A DNA stretch of 64,000 nucleotides from CALHVX01 sp964640725 (GTDB lineage Bacteria > Pseudomonadota > Gammaproteobacteria > Pseudomonadales > Azotimanducaceae). Every line of letters starts with the position of its first letter. The first letter of the stretch is position 1. The translations under genes were made by a program, and so were the position numbers. Location: assembly GCA_964640725.1 (NCBI GenBank), contig CAZXIJ010000009.1:1-64000 (forward strand). The letters are read 5' to 3'. Positions 47,023 to 56,172 of the stretch are shown here, piece by piece. The notes beneath the pieces are model-generated. The model was not told where the DNA came from, made no database searches, and saw only the letters and a list, made by a program, of their open reading frames with translations.

Positions 47023-47086
47023 CTTGGAACAGACCCGACGCGACAGACGCGGAACGGGTCGCCATCAACCCATTGGAGTCCCTGCT

Positions 47087-47440
47087 ATGAAATACATGGC
47101 CATGATCTACACCGCCCCGGAGGATTCTCCGGCCATCGGCACCCCGGAGTGGGAACAGCTGATCGGCGCCTACCAGGCCGCCGAGGCCCGCTTCGATGCG
47201 GACGGCGTGCATTACCAGGGCGAGGCCCTGCAGGACGGCGTCACAGCCACCACGATTCGCGTGCGCGACGGCAAGGTCTCGGCCATGGACGGCCCCTTCG
47301 CCGTAACCAAGGAAGAGCTCGGCGGCTTTTACCTGTTTGATGTCGAGAACCTGGACGAGGCGATTCGCTGCGCCGCGATGATCCCGAGCGCTGCCGTGGG
47401 CTCCATCGAGATCCGCCCGGTGGTGGAGTTCGACAGCTGA
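47087..47440 (+). CDS. YCII-related DGPF-domain protein
   Basis: 117 aa with MKYMAMIYT at the start and the hallmark DGPF (68-71) in SAMDGPFAVTKEELGGFYLF. Proteins of this family are nearly always next to ECF42 sigma factors; their function is unknown, and they adopt a small alpha-beta barrel fold. GGAG sits 8 nt before the ATG. The stop overlaps the possible CTG start of the sigma gene. Confidence 0.9.
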   Translation: MKYMAMIYTAPEDSPAIGTPEWEQLIGAYQAAEARFDADGVHYQGEALQDGVTATTIRVRDGKVSAMDGPFAVTKEELGGFYLFDVENLDEAIRCAAMIPSAAVGSIEIRPVVEFDS

Positions 47441-47478
47441 CCGCCCGCCCCGACACTGCCGCCAGCACCGCCGCGACC

Positions 47479-48684
47479 GTGATGCAGGAGGATCGTGGGC
47501 GGCTGCTGGCCGCCCTGATACGGCGGACGGGAGACTTCGCGCTGGCGGAGGATTGCCTGCAGGACGCCCTGGAGTCGGCGCTCGTGCACTGGGCGCGCGA
47601 CGGCGTGCCCGGCTCGCCCCGCGGATGGCTGCTACGCACCGCGCAGCGCAAGGCAATCGACCGCTTCCGGCGCGCCAAGCGCTTTGAGCAAAAGCAGGAC
47701 CAGTATGCACAGCTGCTGGCGATCAACGCCGAGGCCGATGAACAGCCCCCCGAAGACAGCGACATTCCTGATGAGCGGCTGCGCCTGATCTTTACCTGCT
47801 GCCATCCGGCGCTGGCTGAAAAGACACGGGTGGCGCTGACGCTGCGGGCCCTGGGCGGGCTGACGACGCGACAGATCGCCAGCGCCTTTGTCGACCAGGA
47901 ACCGGCCATGGCCCAGCGGCTGGTGCGGGCGCGACAGAAAATCGATAAGGCCGGCATTCCCTACGAACTGCCCGATCGTGCCCAATGGCCGGCGCGCCTG
48001 AACAGCGTGCTGGAGGTCGTCTATCTGATCTTCAATGAAGGGTACGTTGCCAGCTCCGGCGAGGTCGCACTGCGCACAGACCTATGCGTGGAAGCCATTC
48101 GTCTCGCCCGGCTGCTGGATCAGCTGCAGCCCGAAGAACCCGAGATCGAGGGGCTGCTGGCCCTGCTGCTGCTGACGCGCGCCCGCTTTGGCGGTCGCAG
48201 CGAGCATCGCTTTATTCCGTTGTCGGAGCAGGATCGCGGCACCTGGGACCCGACGCAGATCCGCGAGGGGCGCGCGCTGGTTGCGCGGGCGCTGGATCGC
48301 CGCCGCGCGGGCCCCTATCAGATCCAGGCTGCCATTAGCGCCCTGCACGCCGAAGCTGTCAGCCACGAGAGCACCGACTGGTCGCAGATCGTGCTGCTCT
48401 ACGAAACCTTGCAGGGCTTCACCAGCAACCCGGTGATCGCGCTCAACCGGGCCGTGGCGCTGTCCTACGCCGAGGGTCCGGCCCTGGGCCTGCAGGCGCT
48501 GTTGCCCCTGGCCCAGGCGCTTGCGAGCTACCGCGGCTATCACGCCGCAGAAGCCGACCTGCGGCGCCGGCTGGGCCAGGAAGAAGCGGCGCGACAAGCT
48601 TACGAACGGGCAATCGCGGCCAAAGGCAACGCCGTCGATCGCGCGTTCCTGCAAGAACGTCTGGCGACGCTAGGGCAACCCTGA
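47479..48684 (+). CDS. ECF42-type sigma factor with TPR-like C-terminal extension
   Basis: A 401-aa sigma factor. The N-terminal half has region 2 (DFALAEDCLQDALESALVHW, GWLLRTAQRKAIDRFRR) and region 4 (LTLRALGGLTTRQIASAF, AQRLVRARQKI). A long C-terminal extension (about 170-400) is helical and TPR-like, with YLIFNEGY and FTSNPVIALNRAVALSYAEG; in ECF42 proteins it is needed for activity. Starts are uncertain: GTG 47479, ATG 47482, or a CTG at 47437 overlapping the YCII stop that would add 14 residues. The unit has its own ECF42-like promoter. Confidence 0.9.
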   Translation: MMQEDRGRLLAALIRRTGDFALAEDCLQDALESALVHWARDGVPGSPRGWLLRTAQRKAIDRFRRAKRFEQKQDQYAQLLAINAEADEQPPEDSDIPDERLRLIFTCCHPALAEKTRVALTLRALGGLTTRQIASAFVDQEPAMAQRLVRARQKIDKAGIPYELPDRAQWPARLNSVLEVVYLIFNEGYVASSGEVALRTDLCVEAIRLARLLDQLQPEEPEIEGLLALLLLTRARFGGRSEHRFIPLSEQDRGTWDPTQIREGRALVARALDRRRAGPYQIQAAISALHAEAVSHESTDWSQIVLLYETLQGFTSNPVIALNRAVALSYAEGPALGLQALLPLAQALASYRGYHAAEADLRRRLGQEEAARQAYERAIAAKGNAVDRAFLQERLATLGQP

Positions 48685-51600
48685 GGGAACCCCGGCGCTT
48701 TGTCCCAGCACCCCAGGGATGCCCTGCAGGGAGAAGCCCGCCCAGTAGAAAGGATGGCGATAGTCGGCGCGCCATAGCCCGGTGATGCGGTCCAGCAGCG
48801 TCTGATCGCGACGCAGCAGGTTCAACTGGGCCGCGCGCAGCGCATCGTCTGCCCGTGCGCCCGTCGCCAGAACTTTGTACAGGCTATCCATCAGCTCGCT
48901 GGTGGAACGGTCGGCGACCGGCCAAAGGGCAGCCAGCACCGCCCGCGCCCCGGCATACTGAAAGGCACGGGTCAGGCCGATGAGCCCTTCGCCGCCGCCG
49001 TCCGCTCCGGCCGCGCTGTCGCAGGCCGACAGGGTCACCAGGTGGGCGTCAATCCGCAGGGACTCGAAGATCTCCCAGGCCTCCAGCAGCCCGTTCTGCC
49101 CCGCCGGTGCCTGGCTCGCAGCCAGCGCGATGTGCGAGTTCAACGGAAACTGGGCATCGAACACCCCGTGCGCGGCGAAGTGCACCAGCTCAGGGCCTGG
49201 ATCGAGGGCCCGGGCGGCGGACTCAGTGGCGGCGCGACCGGTCAGGACCTGGCTGGCGCCAGGAAAGCGCGAACCCAGATCCCGCACTTCCCGCTCGGCG
49301 TACGGCAGCGGATCGCCAGCGTCACTGGCAAAGGCGACAACCCTCGGGCCATCGGCTCGTGCGGTGCTCCGGGGCCGCGCTAGCGTGTCGAGGTACAGGG
49401 CCAGGGATTGGCTGCGGTGCAGCGAGAAGCTTTCAACAAGATAACGCACGGCATCGGGCATCAGGGCCGAAAACGGCAGGAGCTGCAGCGGCCCGTCCGG
49501 CAGCAGCAACAGCCGTGGGCGATCGGGCGCCCAGGCCAGAGCCGGTGCCAGCAGCTGATCAAACAGGGTTCGCGCCTGGGCCTGCAGCGCACCCAGCTCG
49601 GAAGAACGGCTCAACACCCGGCGACGAAAGTCAGCGACCTGCGTTTGCAGTGCCTCGTAGCCTGCGGCAATCGGCCAGGTCTGCAGCGCAAAGCCGTCGC
49701 CGTCGCGCTTGAGCGCAAACAGCCAGCTGTGCTCGCGGCCCAGGGCGTAGCTCAGCACCAGCGTATCGCGGGGCAGTTGCCCGGCAGCCGCCGGCAGGCT
49801 CAACGGGGCTGGAGCCTGCAGCGCAGCCAAAGCCGGCGCGGCCGCGCGCACCTGACGATCGAGCTCCGCCTGGCGCTCCCGCAGGCTGCGCAGCTCGCGT
49901 ACCAGCGATCGGCGCGCGCTGCGATCCGCGTCGTTGACACTGAGTCCTTTGAGCGCGCCGGATACCCGGTTCAGGTCCGCATTGAGCGCTGTGCGCGCCT
50001 GCTGCAATGCTGCGGGCAGCGCGGCGTCGATCTGCAGGTCGCGCTCTGCCAGCAGCGCTCGCAGTTCCCGGGCCCGGTAGCGCTCAAGCAGCTCGAAGGC
50101 CTCGCGGCGAGCGCCCTGGCGCAGCAGCAGGTCCAGGTAGTCTTTGTAGAAATGGCCATAGCGCGCGGCAAAGCGGGCCCGCACCAGATCGCTGCCGCCC
50201 AGCCGGCCGCGCTGGCCGTCAATGGCATCCACAGCCTCGCGGTAACGCTCAAGGGCATCAGCCACAGCGCCCCGCTGCGCCAGCAAGCCCGCCGCCAGGT
50301 ACGCGGACTCGGCCAGGGCCAGGGTGTCGGGCGCCAGTTCGCGCTGCAGCGCCAGCGCCTGGGCCGCCAACCCCTCTGCGCGCGCGCTGTCGCCCTGCTG
50401 GCTCGCCAGCTGCGCGCCCAGATAGTGACCCTGGGCAACAGACAGGCTGCCCGGCGCGACAGCCCGGCGAATCTTCTGCGCGGCGCGCTGAAAGCGTGCC
50501 GCGGCATCGAGATCGTTTTGTTCCAAAGCCACCGCTGCCTGGCCGGCCAGGATACCCGCGAAGGACAGGGTCTCGCTCGCGACCGGGCCTTCGAGCGCGC
50601 TCGCGAGCGCCAGGCGCTCCGCTGCCAAGGCCAGATCGCCCCGGGCCTGGGCCGCATCGGCCATCAGTTTGTGGTGCGTGGCCAGCACCAGCGGGCCCGG
50701 ATCGAGCGCTTCGTACAGCGCCAGCGCCCGCTGCTGCAGCCCGTCGGCACGCCCGTGCTCGCCCCGCAGCACAGCGACCACGGCGAGGTTGTCGAGGGCG
50801 CGCGCCAGATGCAGGGACTCCGGCGCAAGGGCTTCGCGAATGGCGACAGTTTCCTGATAGCGCCGCTCAGCAGTCGCCAGATCGCCGCGCAGCTCAGCGA
50901 TGTAGCCGAGGTTGTTGAGCGCAAAGGACACCTGCAGGGATTGCTCGCCCTGCGCCCGGTTAATGCGGAGCATCTCGCTGTAGTAACGATGCGCGTCCCG
51001 CAGCAGGCCTTGGCGCTGGACCGTGTTGCCAAGAGCGCCGAGGGCCGCCGCTACTTCTGGACACAGGGGATCCACCGCCCGAGCGAGCTGGAGCGCGCGC
51101 TCAAACAGCGTTCGGGCCGCCTGCAGATCGCCCTGCAGCGCTTGCCCGATACCCAGCGCCAGCACCGTTTCGCCAACGGCGAGGCTGACGGGCGCCGCTG
51201 CCTCCCGCAGGGCCAGCGCCGCTTCGAGCCCGGACTGCTTCGTGACCAGATCGCCGCCCCGCCCGCGCAAGGTCGATCGCCGGTACAGCGCCTCGGACCG
51301 GGCCAGCGCGATCGCCGGGGCGTTCGCGGCTGAAGCTTGGGGCCGGCCTTGCGACAGCGTCTCCAGCAGGCGCGTCCAGACGGCAGCGGCCTTGGCCGGC
51401 GCGCTGCGCTCGAGGGCATCGGCGCGCACCGCAAGCAACCGGGCTCGGGCCAGGGGTATCGGCAGCTGCGCCAGCAGCTGGGCGAAACGCGCGTCGTCTT
51501 CCGGCGCGCCGGCGAGCAGCGCCCAGGCTGCCTGCAGGGGCTGTTTGGCCGCAAGACAAGCGGCAAAGCGTGTCTGCCAGGACTGCGCCGCCGGACCGAC

Positions 51601-51915
51601 CGGCACCACCGTCGCTGGCACCTGCGCAGACGCGACGCGCAGCGTCAGCAGCTGAGGTCCGCGGCGAACCTGAAGGTTAATGGGCGCCCAGGCGCCCAGC
51701 TCAGTGCGCAGCGCCGCGAGCTCCAGCAGGTTCCGGAGCGGCCTTGCGGCGGTCGGCTCGGACGCCGGCGACCATTGCAGCAGCTTATCGCCCTGCTGCA
51801 GCGCGACCGCAGCCGACTGCACGGTGGCAACCTCAAGGCCTGCGGGCGCCGGGCAGGCGGATGCCACGGCAAGGCACGGTGCCAGCAGCCCCAGCCCTGC
51901 AACAAAAGCACGCAC
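48670..51915 (-). CDS. CHAT-domain protease-like protein with TPR repeats
   Basis: A 1081-aa exported protein; a GTG start 17 nt after the acetyltransferase gene gives a signal-like segment (VRAFVAGLGLLAPCLAVASA). Tetratricopeptide units fill about 200-560 (ALGALGNTVQRQGLLRDAHRYY, NNLGYIAELRGDLATAERRY). The C-terminal CHAT domain (about 790-1070) has the caspase-like pair H916 (VHFAAHG) and C965 (LSACDSAAG). CHAT proteins can be proteases activated by partners, or inactive scaffolds. An envelope location is unusual but not unique. Convergent overlap of 15 nt with the ECF42 gene. Confidence 0.88.
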   Translation of the reverse strand: MRAFVAGLGLLAPCLAVASACPAPAGLEVATVQSAAVALQQGDKLLQWSPASEPTAARPLRNLLELAALRTELGAWAPINLQVRRGPQLLTLRVASAQVPATVVPVGPAAQSWQTRFAACLAAKQPLQAAWALLAGAPEDDARFAQLLAQLPIPLARARLLAVRADALERSAPAKAAAVWTRLLETLSQGRPQASAANAPAIALARSEALYRRSTLRGRGGDLVTKQSGLEAALALREAAAPVSLAVGETVLALGIGQALQGDLQAARTLFERALQLARAVDPLCPEVAAALGALGNTVQRQGLLRDAHRYYSEMLRINRAQGEQSLQVSFALNNLGYIAELRGDLATAERRYQETVAIREALAPESLHLARALDNLAVVAVLRGEHGRADGLQQRALALYEALDPGPLVLATHHKLMADAAQARGDLALAAERLALASALEGPVASETLSFAGILAGQAAVALEQNDLDAAARFQRAAQKIRRAVAPGSLSVAQGHYLGAQLASQQGDSARAEGLAAQALALQRELAPDTLALAESAYLAAGLLAQRGAVADALERYREAVDAIDGQRGRLGGSDLVRARFAARYGHFYKDYLDLLLRQGARREAFELLERYRARELRALLAERDLQIDAALPAALQQARTALNADLNRVSGALKGLSVNDADRSARRSLVRELRSLRERQAELDRQVRAAAPALAALQAPAPLSLPAAAGQLPRDTLVLSYALGREHSWLFALKRDGDGFALQTWPIAAGYEALQTQVADFRRRVLSRSSELGALQAQARTLFDQLLAPALAWAPDRPRLLLLPDGPLQLLPFSALMPDAVRYLVESFSLHRSQSLALYLDTLARPRSTARADGPRVVAFASDAGDPLPYAEREVRDLGSRFPGASQVLTGRAATESAARALDPGPELVHFAAHGVFDAQFPLNSHIALAASQAPAGQNGLLEAWEIFESLRIDAHLVTLSACDSAAGADGGGEGLIGLTRAFQYAGARAVLAALWPVADRSTSELMDSLYKVLATGARADDALRAAQLNLLRRDQTLLDRITGLWRADYRHPFYWAGFSLQGIPGVLGQSAGVPSGLP

Positions 51916-51931
51916 GGCTAACAGAGCGCGG

Positions 51932-53203
51932 TCAGTGGTCCCACCCGGGCACCGATCGCGGCAGGCAGATCGCCGCGTCCAGCTGCGCCAGCAACGCATC
52001 GGGCGCCGCGAGCGGCTCGGTCAGCGCCAGGCTACTGGCCGGCAGCACGCCCCAGAGCAACCGCGTGAACGTGCCGACGTCGGCGCTCAGCAACGGCAAC
52101 TTGCCATCGCTTTTGTTGGCAGCGACTGCAGCAGATTCGCCAGGTCCCAGATGCACCCGGTAACGCCCGCCCACACCGCGCCAATCCGGCATGGGCGCGG
52201 CATCGCGCTCCCGGTCAAGAATCGCGGTCACGGGATCTGTCAGCTCCAGCTCGAAGTCGACCTCTCGCAGGACACTGAGCGCGGCTACGCAGGCCGGCAG
52301 GTCCAGGATGCGCTGCTGGAACCAGACGGCGCCCCGGTGATAGCCGCCCAGCTCGCTGTCGCGGGTCGCGCGCCGCTGACGGAACGGGCGATCCAGCATC
52401 GCCTGCAGCTGCATGCCCGGGGGCTCTTCCATCTCGACGGCATAGACCTGATCGGCCAGAGACTTCAGCAGACCCATCAGCTCCAGGAACTGGGCGCCGT
52501 TGCGGTAGCACAGCCAGGTCAGTTCGTACGGACCGTGCTCGCCCTCTGGGCTCAGCCACATAAAGTGCGTCAGCTCATCGCCGTCGCGATAGCCCAGCCC
52601 AAAGCCGTCTTCGTCAAAGCCGAATTCCGCCTTCATGATCAAGGGCGGATCCAGCACCACGCTGCCATGGACCAGTCGCCGGCGGCACAGCGCGCCGTGC
52701 ATCTCCCGATAGTCCTTGCGCCCCAGCCGCACCGGGGTGCGCACACGATGATCGACGCGCAGCTGTGCGGGATCGAACCGCAGCTCGTAGGAGTAGCCAC
52801 CGTTCGCAAAGCCGACCTGGTCGTAAAACCCCTGATCGAACATGCCGAGGGACGCGACCGCCGCGCCGGTGTCAGCGCCGGCAGCCAACTGCAGCGCCGT
52901 CAATCGTCGCGCCAGGGCCAGCCCACGGGCGATGCGGCTGGTGGTCACGGCCGTCACCGCAGACAGCGGCAGGTCCGTCTCCTGCAGCCGCAGCGTGCCG
53001 GGGGTGGTGTGGACGGCGCACTCGGCTTCGCCATTCAGTGCCGCCGTCAGCGTGCTGCCGCAACCGAAAAAGGGCTTGAGCTGTTTCTCTTCAGACTTGC
53101 CTTCGATCCACGCGACCTCGCGCCACATACGGCCGATGGCTTTCAGATCACGGTCCCGATCATAGGGCCGGATCTCGACGTCCGGCTTGGGCCTGTCGCT
53201 CAT
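51932..53203 (-). CDS. GNAT-family N-acetyltransferase, Eis-like
   Basis: A 423-aa enzyme with an N-terminal acetyltransferase fold (about 10-130: LPLSAVTAVTTSRIARGLALARRLTA, and SLGMFDQGFYDQVGFANGGYSYEL) and a second GNAT-like plus SCP2-like part to the end, an Eis-like layout. Eis proteins acetylate amines such as aminoglycosides or lysines; the substrate here is not known. The ATG at 53203 follows GGGAG. It sits between the RskA-like gene and the CHAT gene. Confidence 0.78.
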   Translation of the reverse strand: MSDRPKPDVEIRPYDRDRDLKAIGRMWREVAWIEGKSEEKQLKPFFGCGSTLTAALNGEAECAVHTTPGTLRLQETDLPLSAVTAVTTSRIARGLALARRLTALQLAAGADTGAAVASLGMFDQGFYDQVGFANGGYSYELRFDPAQLRVDHRVRTPVRLGRKDYREMHGALCRRRLVHGSVVLDPPLIMKAEFGFDEDGFGLGYRDGDELTHFMWLSPEGEHGPYELTWLCYRNGAQFLELMGLLKSLADQVYAVEMEEPPGMQLQAMLDRPFRQRRATRDSELGGYHRGAVWFQQRILDLPACVAALSVLREVDFELELTDPVTAILDRERDAAPMPDWRGVGGRYRVHLGPGESAAVAANKSDGKLPLLSADVGTFTRLLWGVLPASSLALTEPLAAPDALLAQLDAAICLPRSVPGWDH

Positions 53204-53247
53204 CCCTGCTCCCTGGGTCACTGCACAGGCGCAGATAGTAGCTCGCG

Positions 53248-53931
53248 TCAGAGTTCGCTGAGAACCGCCTGATGAATGACCGGGCCCGTGGGCACGCCCG
53301 TGGGGCTGCCGCCCTGGGGCTCGATACTCACGGCGATACCGGCAGCCCCGCGCAGCAGGCCAGCGAGCCCGGCCGGGAGCGCCCGCTCGACGCGCTCGCG
53401 GCCCACGGGCAACAGCCCCAGGGACTGCGGGTCGCCGGTGCCCGGGAGCATCCAGAGCTCGAACACGCGATCGAGCTCTGCCGCAGCAACGTTCAGGGCC
53501 CGGGCCTTGAGAACGCCCCGGGACAGGTCCGCGCTGATCACCCAGCGCGGCGCATCCTCCGCCATGATCTGGGCGACATGAGTCGGACCGGTCTCCGGCG
53601 CGGGTCGCTGCTGCAGCACAAGACCGAGCACGAGCACGCCGCAAAGCAGGCTCAGGGCCAGCGCCAGCGGTCGCCAGCGGCTCGAATGCCGGGCCGCGGG
53701 CGCCGCAAAGAGCCGGGACTCGATCTGTGCCCAGACCTGTGGCCCCGGGGCCACAGGCGGCAGGTGAGCGCCCAGCCTCGCCAGGTCCCGCTCCCAACGC
53801 GCCAGAGCAGCCTGCGCCGACGGCTGCGTCGCGACCAGGGCGGCAAAACGTCGGCGCGCAGGGCCGTGCAAGGTGCCGAGCACATACTCGGCAGCCAGCG
53901 CATCGAGCAGCTGCGGGTTTTCGTAGTTCAT
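53248..53931 (-). CDS. RskA-family anti-sigma factor
   Basis: A 227-aa single-pass membrane protein. The N-terminal anti-sigma domain (about 1-75, LLDALAAEYVLGTLHGPARRRF) precedes one transmembrane helix (about 88-106), and an extracytoplasmic RskA C-terminal domain follows (ELWMLPGTGDPQSLGLLPVG, AGIAVSIEPQGGSPTGVPTGPVI). RskA proteins hold SigK-type factors at the membrane. The ATG overlaps the sigma stop (ATGA), a normal pair. Confidence 0.92.
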   Translation of the reverse strand: MNYENPQLLDALAAEYVLGTLHGPARRRFAALVATQPSAQAALARWERDLARLGAHLPPVAPGPQVWAQIESRLFAAPAARHSSRWRPLALALSLLCGVLVLGLVLQQRPAPETGPTHVAQIMAEDAPRWVISADLSRGVLKARALNVAAAELDRVFELWMLPGTGDPQSLGLLPVGRERVERALPAGLAGLLRGAAGIAVSIEPQGGSPTGVPTGPVIHQAVLSEL

Positions 53932-54467
53932 GGATCCAGACACTCCCGCAACCGGGCGAGGCCTCGACGAATGCGGCTCTTGATGGTGCCCATGGGCGAC
54001 GCCAGCCGGCGGGCCAGCTGTTCGTGCGTAAGGCCTTCGAAAAAGGCCAGCGCGATGCTCTGCTGCTGGCTGCCGCTGAGCCGCTCGATGCAGTCCTGCA
54101 AATCTTCGTGCGCCGCCGCGGCGACCAGCGAGTCGTCCGCCAGCTCGTCACTGCCGTCTTGCTCACGAAAGCGACCGTCCCGCCGCAGCTGGTCAATGGC
54201 GCGATAGCGCACAATGCTGACCATCCAGCCCAGGACCGGGCCGCGGCCGGCGTGATACTCGCTGGCCTTGTGCCAGATCTGCACGAAGGCGTCCTGCAGG
54301 GCATCTTCGGCGCGCGCGCGGTCGCGCAAAAGGCGTAACGCAACGGCGAGCAGCGTGCCCGAGGTCGCCGTGTAGAGCTGTGTGAACGCGGTGCGGTCGC
54401 CCTGGCCCGTCCGGGCAATCCAGGTCAGCAGCGCAGCGTCTTCAATCGCCTCGGCCACTAGCGGCAA
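53928..54467 (-). CDS. SigK-type ECF sigma factor
   Basis: A 179-aa ECF sigma with full region 2 (RARAEDALQDAFVQIWHKA, VLGWMVSIVRYRAIDQLRR) and region 4 (SQQQSIALAFFEGLTHEQLARRL, MGTIKSRIRRGLARLRECL). It pairs with the RskA gene. A GTG four codons on is an alternative start. Its likely targets include the DUF4331 operon upstream, which carries a candidate promoter. I do not assign a symbol because E. coli lacks this pair. Confidence 0.92.
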   Translation of the reverse strand: MPLVAEAIEDAALLTWIARTGQGDRTAFTQLYTATSGTLLAVALRLLRDRARAEDALQDAFVQIWHKASEYHAGRGPVLGWMVSIVRYRAIDQLRRDGRFREQDGSDELADDSLVAAAAHEDLQDCIERLSGSQQQSIALAFFEGLTHEQLARRLASPMGTIKSRIRRGLARLRECLDP

Positions 54468-54572
54468 TCCTCCGCTGCAGCTATTGCATCGACCACACAG
54501 GATCGGCCCTCGATGAGCAGCAGCATGCCGTTCCTTTCGCGATCTGAATCTCCGCGCACCATAGGCACCCCG

Positions 54573-55640
54573 TTATCCCTGCGCATTTGAGTATACGCCC
54601 GGTTGCAGCCGGAGCTGCGTGTGTTGCCGCGTCGCGCTCGCCAGCTGAGCTTCGCGCCACAACGCCAGGTCCTCCGGCTCGCGCTGCAGCTCGAGGCTGC
54701 CGCGAATCGCGCGCAACGCGGCCTCCGGCGCATTGCGCACATGCAAATGGAACTCGGCCATCTCACGGCCGTGGGTAAAGTCGCCGGCCTGTGCCTGCGC
54801 ATCGAACGCCCGTAACAGCTCGCCAACGGTCGCCATCGAGTCCGCCAGGCGCCCGAGCCGCCGGGCGGCAACGAGTCGCTTGACCTGCAATCCCAGGGCC
54901 GGCGTGCCGGCGTGGATCAGGTCCAGCACAGCGGCCGGCCGGTCCTGCTGCAGCAGCGTCGCAGCCAGGGCCGTCCGCGCCCGAACACTGGGCGCTGCTG
55001 CCAGCGCCAGCCGGTACTGGCGCTCCGCCGGCTCGAGCAGGCCGGCGCGCACGGCCGCATCGCCCAGCACCAGCGCGATCCAGCCCATGCTGGCCTCTGC
55101 GCCCGCGGGCGCGGCCTGCGACTGCACGGGCTGCAACGCCCGACGGTAACGGTGGTAGTCCTGCGCCGACAGCGGTTGCTGAGCCTGCAGCTGGCAGGCC
55201 AGGCGCACGGCAACAGCAACGGCCTCGAGGCGACGGCACTGCTGGCCCGCCCGCGCCCGGTCGCCGGCCACCAGGGCAAGGCCCGCAGACAGCAGGTGCG
55301 TCGAGGCCCAGCGCGGCCGCACAGACTGCAGCTGCGCCGCGCGGTCCGCAGCGACGGCAAACCGATGATCGGCCTGAGCCGTCCAGGCGGCCAGATACAG
55401 CAGGTCGCCGTCCCGGCTCGCCGCGGCCACAAAGGCTTGCTCAAACTCGCGGGCGACCGTCAGGGAAGCGGGATCGCCGGCGCGGCCAAAGTCTTCCAGC
55501 GCGGCGCGCCATGGCGCAGCGCTGTCGGTCAGCGATGCGACCGGCGTGGCGTGATGATGATGGTCGCGATGGGCGTGGGCGCAGGCCGGCAGCCACAGCG
55601 TGAGTGCCAGGGTCGTCAGAGCGAGGTGCAGCGGTGACAT
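54573..55640 (-). CDS. Exported TPR-like protein with His-rich N-terminus
   Basis: A 355-aa protein; a signal peptide (MSPLHLALTTLALTLWLPACAHAH) ends just before HRDHHHH, a possible metal-binding stretch. The rest is alanine-rich helices that look like TPR units (YLAAWTAQADHRFAVAADRAAQLQ, ERQYRLALAAAPSVRARTALAATLL). A cysteine (LPAC) may make it a lipoprotein. It starts 1 nt after the lipoprotein gene stop, in line with the DUF4331 gene. Function unknown. Confidence 0.8.
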   Translation of the reverse strand: MSPLHLALTTLALTLWLPACAHAHRDHHHHATPVASLTDSAAPWRAALEDFGRAGDPASLTVAREFEQAFVAAASRDGDLLYLAAWTAQADHRFAVAADRAAQLQSVRPRWASTHLLSAGLALVAGDRARAGQQCRRLEAVAVAVRLACQLQAQQPLSAQDYHRYRRALQPVQSQAAPAGAEASMGWIALVLGDAAVRAGLLEPAERQYRLALAAAPSVRARTALAATLLQQDRPAAVLDLIHAGTPALGLQVKRLVAARRLGRLADSMATVGELLRAFDAQAQAGDFTHGREMAEFHLHVRNAPEAALRAIRGSLELQREPEDLALWREAQLASATRQHTQLRLQPGVYSNAQG

Positions 55641-55641
55641 G

Positions 55642-56163
55642 TCAGGGCTCCAGCAAATCGTTGAAGTCATCGAACTGCGCATCGTCGATCACGTTGAGCG
55701 CGTTCAGCCCCACCGGCTCCGCGTCCCGCGGCGCCGCGAACAGCATGCGCGCGAGGCTCGCCAGCGCCGTGTCCCGCGCTGCCACCGTCACCGCAAACTG
55801 CGTGCTGGCCCGCAGGCCATTGGCATCCGTGACGGTCAGCGTCACCGTGGCGGTGCCTACTTCGTCGATGGCGGGCTGCAAATCGATGGCTCGGTTCGCG
55901 CCCGCAGTCGCCACCACGATGCCGGCCTCCGGCAGGAGCACCGGCGCGTCGCTGGACACGGTGATCACCAGATTGTCCGCCCCGGTCTGGTCGTCGCCAA
56001 CGGTCACCATCGTGCTCGCGGTGCCGTTGCCCTCGACCAGTACATCGGCGACAGCGCTGATGGTCGGCACCATATTGACCGCCGGCAGATCGCCGCTGCC
56101 GCCGCCCCCGCCACAGCCGGCGAGCACCAGCGCCAGGGCTGCGATTAAAGCTCTTGCTTGCAT
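55642..56163 (-). CDS. Small lipoprotein with Ig/cadherin-like domain
   Basis: 173 aa with a lipobox LAGC (C17) followed by a glycine linker. Residues about 30-125 form a cadherin-like beta fold (GTATVTLTVTDANGLRASTQFAVTV), and the tail LNVIDDAQFDDFNDLLEP is acidic. It is the second gene of the DUF4331 unit. Role unknown. Confidence 0.8.
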   Translation of the reverse strand: MQARALIAALALVLAGCGGGGGSGDLPAVNMVPTISAVADVLVEGNGTASTMVTVGDDQTGADNLVITVSSDAPVLLPEAGIVVATAGANRAIDLQPAIDEVGTATVTLTVTDANGLRASTQFAVTVAARDTALASLARMLFAAPRDAEPVGLNALNVIDDAQFDDFNDLLEP

Positions 56164-56172
56164 GGTTCGCTC

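Larger units (their letters stand above)
46747..47086. other. Intergenic region between divergent rpsF and YCII/sigma units
   Basis: 340 nt without a convincing gene. It holds the rpsF promoter on the minus strand, an ECF42-like promoter on the plus strand, and three imperfect repeats of GGTTCCGAYYA at 46937-46972. Nothing else is visible. Confidence 0.6.

Noticed and set aside
49408..51333. A 641-codon plus-strand frame opposite the CHAT gene
   Set aside because: Low-complexity, arginine/glutamine-rich translation without domains; a shadow of the TPR coding sequence.
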